Origin: Bacteroidales bacterium
GTDB taxonomy: Bacteria > Bacteroidota > Bacteroidia > Bacteroidales > UBA1715
NCBI GenBank assembly: GCA_016714605.1
Contig: JADKDL010000039.1
Span: 1-37,101 of the forward strand
Length of the DNA: 37,101 nt
Reading direction: 5' to 3'
A model generated the notes under the pieces. The model saw nothing but the letters and a program-made list of their open reading frames with translations. It did not search any database and had not been told where the DNA came from. Numbering within the stretch: the stretch's first letter is position 1; each line of letters opens with the position of its first letter. Shown here piece after piece: positions 34,079 through 37,101 of the stretch. The translations under genes were made by a program, and so were the position numbers.

Positions 34079-37000
34079 TCAATTTTCAACACTCAATATC
34101 TCAATATAATTCTCCTGCATACCCACTTTGACGACATCTCCGACCTTCTGGCCTTGTATTGCAACTCCAAGCAAGGATTTATAAAATACATTTTGGATAT
34201 TACCTGTTTTTTCTTTTTTTAAACGTTCATCAATAACGAGATTTATGGTCATCTCTTGTTGAGTGTTTAAATAGCGAAATTTTACCCTGCTCTGCTTATT
34301 GATTCGACCCGTTTCAGCTATTTTTTCCAGCGGCTCTTCAACAGTTAAAATAGTTTCTGTATCCTCGACTTTATTCTTTACTACATGTCGTTCTGGCTTT
34401 TTTACAACTATATTGTTCTTGAAGGCGAATGAATAGTCGGTACTTGATTCATTGCTTACAGATCCTTTTTCAACAATCTGTTCAATAAACTTCAAAATTT
34501 TATTTTCTTCTCTTGACTGATTTCGCCACCAGTTGGTACTCCAGATTCTGTGGAACACAAATCCATGATCTTCAAGGATTCTTTGTCGGTGTAAGTCATA
34601 TAAATAGGCCTCTTCGCTTGAGTGATACTTAGCGCCATCACATTCGATTGCAATTTTGGGTATACCAGCAATACCGGAATCAAATACAATATCAATTCTG
34701 AAACCGGCATATTGTAGTTGTGCTATTAATTTTTCAGTTCCATATTTGCTAACAAGGAATTGATAGACCTCCTCTTCAAATGGAGATTCCAAATCCATTC
34801 CACGAAACGTATCAAATGATACAGATACACTTGTATTTTCTGCAAGCGCAGTTAAAACCGCAATCCTTCCTTCATTATCTTGTTCGCTTACTGCTTTTGC
34901 ATAAGCAAGATACGAGAAGAGAATAGCTCTTTTATTATTCGCTTTTTCGGTAACGAGGTAGCTTTTATACTCTAAAAACACCTCTTCCGGAATTGAACTA
35001 CACATGTAGATTTTATACTTCGCACGTGTAATAATTACATTCAGCAGCTTATAGCCTTTGGAGTAGTTTAATGGACCAAAACGATGGGCGAACTTTCCAT
35101 CTTTATTAGGACCATATGTTGTAGATAATATTATAATGTCCGCTCGTCTCCTGAATGTTCTCAAGGTTTTTTATGAAAAGCCCGTTTTGTTCCAGCTCCT
35201 GGATTTTCTTATCAAATTCCGTGTATTTAGCCAGTTTTCTTCGCTCACTTATCTTTGTTTTGATAAGGTCACGTTGAGTTATATTAAAAGTGGCAACTCC
35301 TACGCTTGGATAGTTTCCGTCGGGAAGCCGCTGAATGTTTTTTTCAATAATTTCTAACACCATTTCAGCCTCTGCCTCGTTTGTGTGTTCTGAAAATGTG
35401 CCGTCCACAGGAATGTAAGAGATCGGGGTGTACTCAAAGGTATTTGGCAGGGGCTTCAACCGTTGATTATAGAAAGCAAAATTTGAGAAATCAATCAGAT
35501 AAGGATGTCTTGATCTGTAATGAAAATCCAGGTATCTTTTACTGAAGTCTAACTCTGTTCCGAATTCAAGTAACGAATCACAGCTCAGCAAAATGTCATT
35601 AATATCAACCCCGCGTACCTTCAACTCTTCTTCTTCCAATTCTTCTTCGTCTTCTGCGGAACCGTCAAATATTTTAGAAAAATAATTTGAGGGTGGCATC
35701 TGGTGTTCATCACCAGCGATAATGATTTGTTTTCCTTTTAACAAAGCGGGTAAATTATCTTCCAACCTGAGCTGACTGGCTTCATCAAACAGGACAATAT
35801 CAAAGTATTGATTCATTCCCTTAAAAAGCGTACTGGCAACATCAGGTGTAGTTAAAACTACAGGAAAAAAAGTGGTAAATAAATCACTGTCATACTGTAC
35901 GATCTGCCGGAGAGACAAACGTTTAAAATTCGGACTACTTTTTTTATTATATAGATTTTCTACTGAGAGATTTTTATTAAAACGAAATTCATTGCATGCC
36001 TGCGTTTGTTTGGCAAACCAGTGATGTTTAATGAAGTTTAATTGTTCATTTCCAAGTGCACTAAAGTTGGTATCAAAGTCTGTATAATCCTGATCATCGG
36101 ACGGTAAATTATTATCAGAATATTTTAATAGTAATTTGTTTAAGTAAATTGAACGAAAGCACTTAACCCAGTTCTTTTTACCTGATAATTTACCGGTAAT
36201 CACTTTTAAAGCGGGAGGTAAACCATTAAAGTAATTAAACCAGCTATATTCAATTTTAAAATAGTCCTCTTCCCCGGATAGATAGTCCTGCTTTTGCTTA
36301 ATAAAACGCATAAGTTCATCAAGGAAATCATGAAGATTAGTGAATACCCACCCCCTTTTTCCAACTATCATTTTTAACCCTTGCGTGAAGCTGTGTAGCA
36401 CGATCGATTAATACAGGGAAAGTTGCAAGTCCACTCAGTCTTGTATTCTCACTTTCAATTTTCTGTTCATTAAATTCAGACTTGAGACTTTCGCTGAATG
36501 TTTTTTGTTGGCTGTTAAGGGTTTCTTTTAAGCCAGCGATTAATTCGTCGTTTTGGATGATATTGTCAGTAAATTCAATTGAGCTTTTAATATTATTAGC
36601 CCGTTTTAATGATTCAGTAAGCAAATTGTATGCATCTGCTATTTGTGACCGATAAGAGCTAAATGTATTTTTAATTTCAGCAAGTAATTCCTTTTCATCG
36701 AACTTATGATCCAGTAATGTAATTAGCTGCTTAATTCCAGTAAGAAAGTTGTCTGTTATATCTGTTTTAAGTTTTTTCAACCCAAGATCGTGGAATACCG
36801 TTTTATAAACACTTTCTCTGGATTTATGTTGCTGTTCTAACTGGCTGAAATAATGCTCTGTTTCCTGTAGCTTATTGTTCAGCTGGCCTTCAAATGAAGC
36901 TGGTTTAATTTCTGAAAAGCCAAAGGTGGCATATTGAAAATCTGAAATCAGGGTATGTAGTTCTTTATTTACCTGAATGGCCTTCTTGTGTTTGGGTAAA

Positions 37001-37101
37001 AAGACAGCAAGGATTTTAAAGAACGTACTATTGACTTTATTATCGTCTTTATAATGTTGAAGAGCAACATTCTCTGTTAAAACAGATTCTATAAGTGTCT
37101 G
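34079..37101 (-). CDS. SF1 helicase-nuclease-GreA/B C-terminal fusion (5' end outside, indels)
   Basis: The coding region enters at the right edge and has two frame changes. One is near 36355, in a CCCCC run ('KNDSWK' to 'RGWVFTNLHDFL'). The other is near 35150 ('NLENIQ' then 'DIIILSTTYGPNKDGKFAHR'), where the expected motif GDER is spoiled. The product starts with about 240 residues of coiled coil. Then come SF1 helicase motifs ('FDIVLFDEASQLRLED', 'IIAGDEHQMPPSN', 'LNVIITRAKYKIY'), then a Vsr/DUF559-like PD-(D/E)xK nuclease ('GFRIDIVFD', 'IAIECDGAKYHSSEE', 'HRIWSTNWW'). The last about 75 residues resemble the C-terminal domain of GreA/GreB ('RVKFRYLNTQQEMTINLV', 'SLLGVAIQGQKVGDVVKV'). Helicase-nuclease fusions of this kind act on DNA, often in defence; a link to RNA polymerase through the Gre-like tail is an inference. 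Confidence 0.7.

Overview
The window looks like Bacteroidota DNA, most likely from a Chitinophagaceae-type organism. The signs are AT-rich non-coding DNA, few Shine-Dalgarno sequences, several promoter-like pairs of the TTTG / TAnnTTTG type used by the Bacteroidota housekeeping sigma factor, a FISUMP-domain lipoprotein, and Bacteroidota-type helicase fusions. It is an accessory region anchored on a tRNA-Phe gene at 27333-27405. Many genes are broken by single-base indels, mostly in homopolymers, so part of the damage may be sequencing error. Other damage is substitution, deletion or truncation and is probably real: the IS21 remnant, the integrase and PIWI fragments, and the response-regulator pseudogene.

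Layout. Positions 1-3070 hold small phage- or island-type genes: two helix-turn-helix proteins, a VRR-NUC nuclease, a frameshifted unknown and a DUF5681-like protein. Positions 3080-5437 are a lipoprotein cassette flanked by two identical 62-bp repeats. Each repeat looks like the 3' tip of a tRNA plus a hairpin. Positions 5590-7205 are an IS21 (istA/istB) wreck, with a strong promoter and hairpin inserted at its broken end. Positions 7607-12839 are a four-gene envelope cluster on the minus strand: a DUF4407-transglutaminase protein, two small proteins, and a fused SEDS polymerase-class B PBP. Positions 13125-26358 are one tightly packed minus-strand operon: a complete Liv-type ABC importer, an SDR, a PLP fold-type II protein, a histidine kinase-like ATPase, and several receiver-like proteins. 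Positions 26387-27104 are a probable PIWI C-terminal scrap joined to a truncated tyrosine recombinase next to tRNA-Phe. Positions 27774-32535 are a giant exonuclease-RecQ-UvrD fusion on the plus strand, with frameshifts. Positions 32605-37101 hold a dead response regulator, a small membrane protein, and an SF1 helicase-nuclease-GreA/B C-terminal fusion running off the right edge.

How the genes may work together. The 13125-26358 operon joins solute capture and import (lipoprotein, two permeases, two ATPases) to two enzyme-fold proteins that lack standard catalytic residues, then to a soluble kinase-like sensor and two large proteins that each carry a degenerate and an intact receiver domain. 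I read it as an undescribed import- or metabolite-coupled signalling system, and it is the main candidate for a new system here. The adjacent SEDS-PBP / transglutaminase cluster may be co-regulated, because similar paired GGATAAT motifs lie upstream of both operons. A 13-bp match between the tRNA-Phe 3' end and 5425-5437 suggests that the roughly 22 kb between them arrived as one island.
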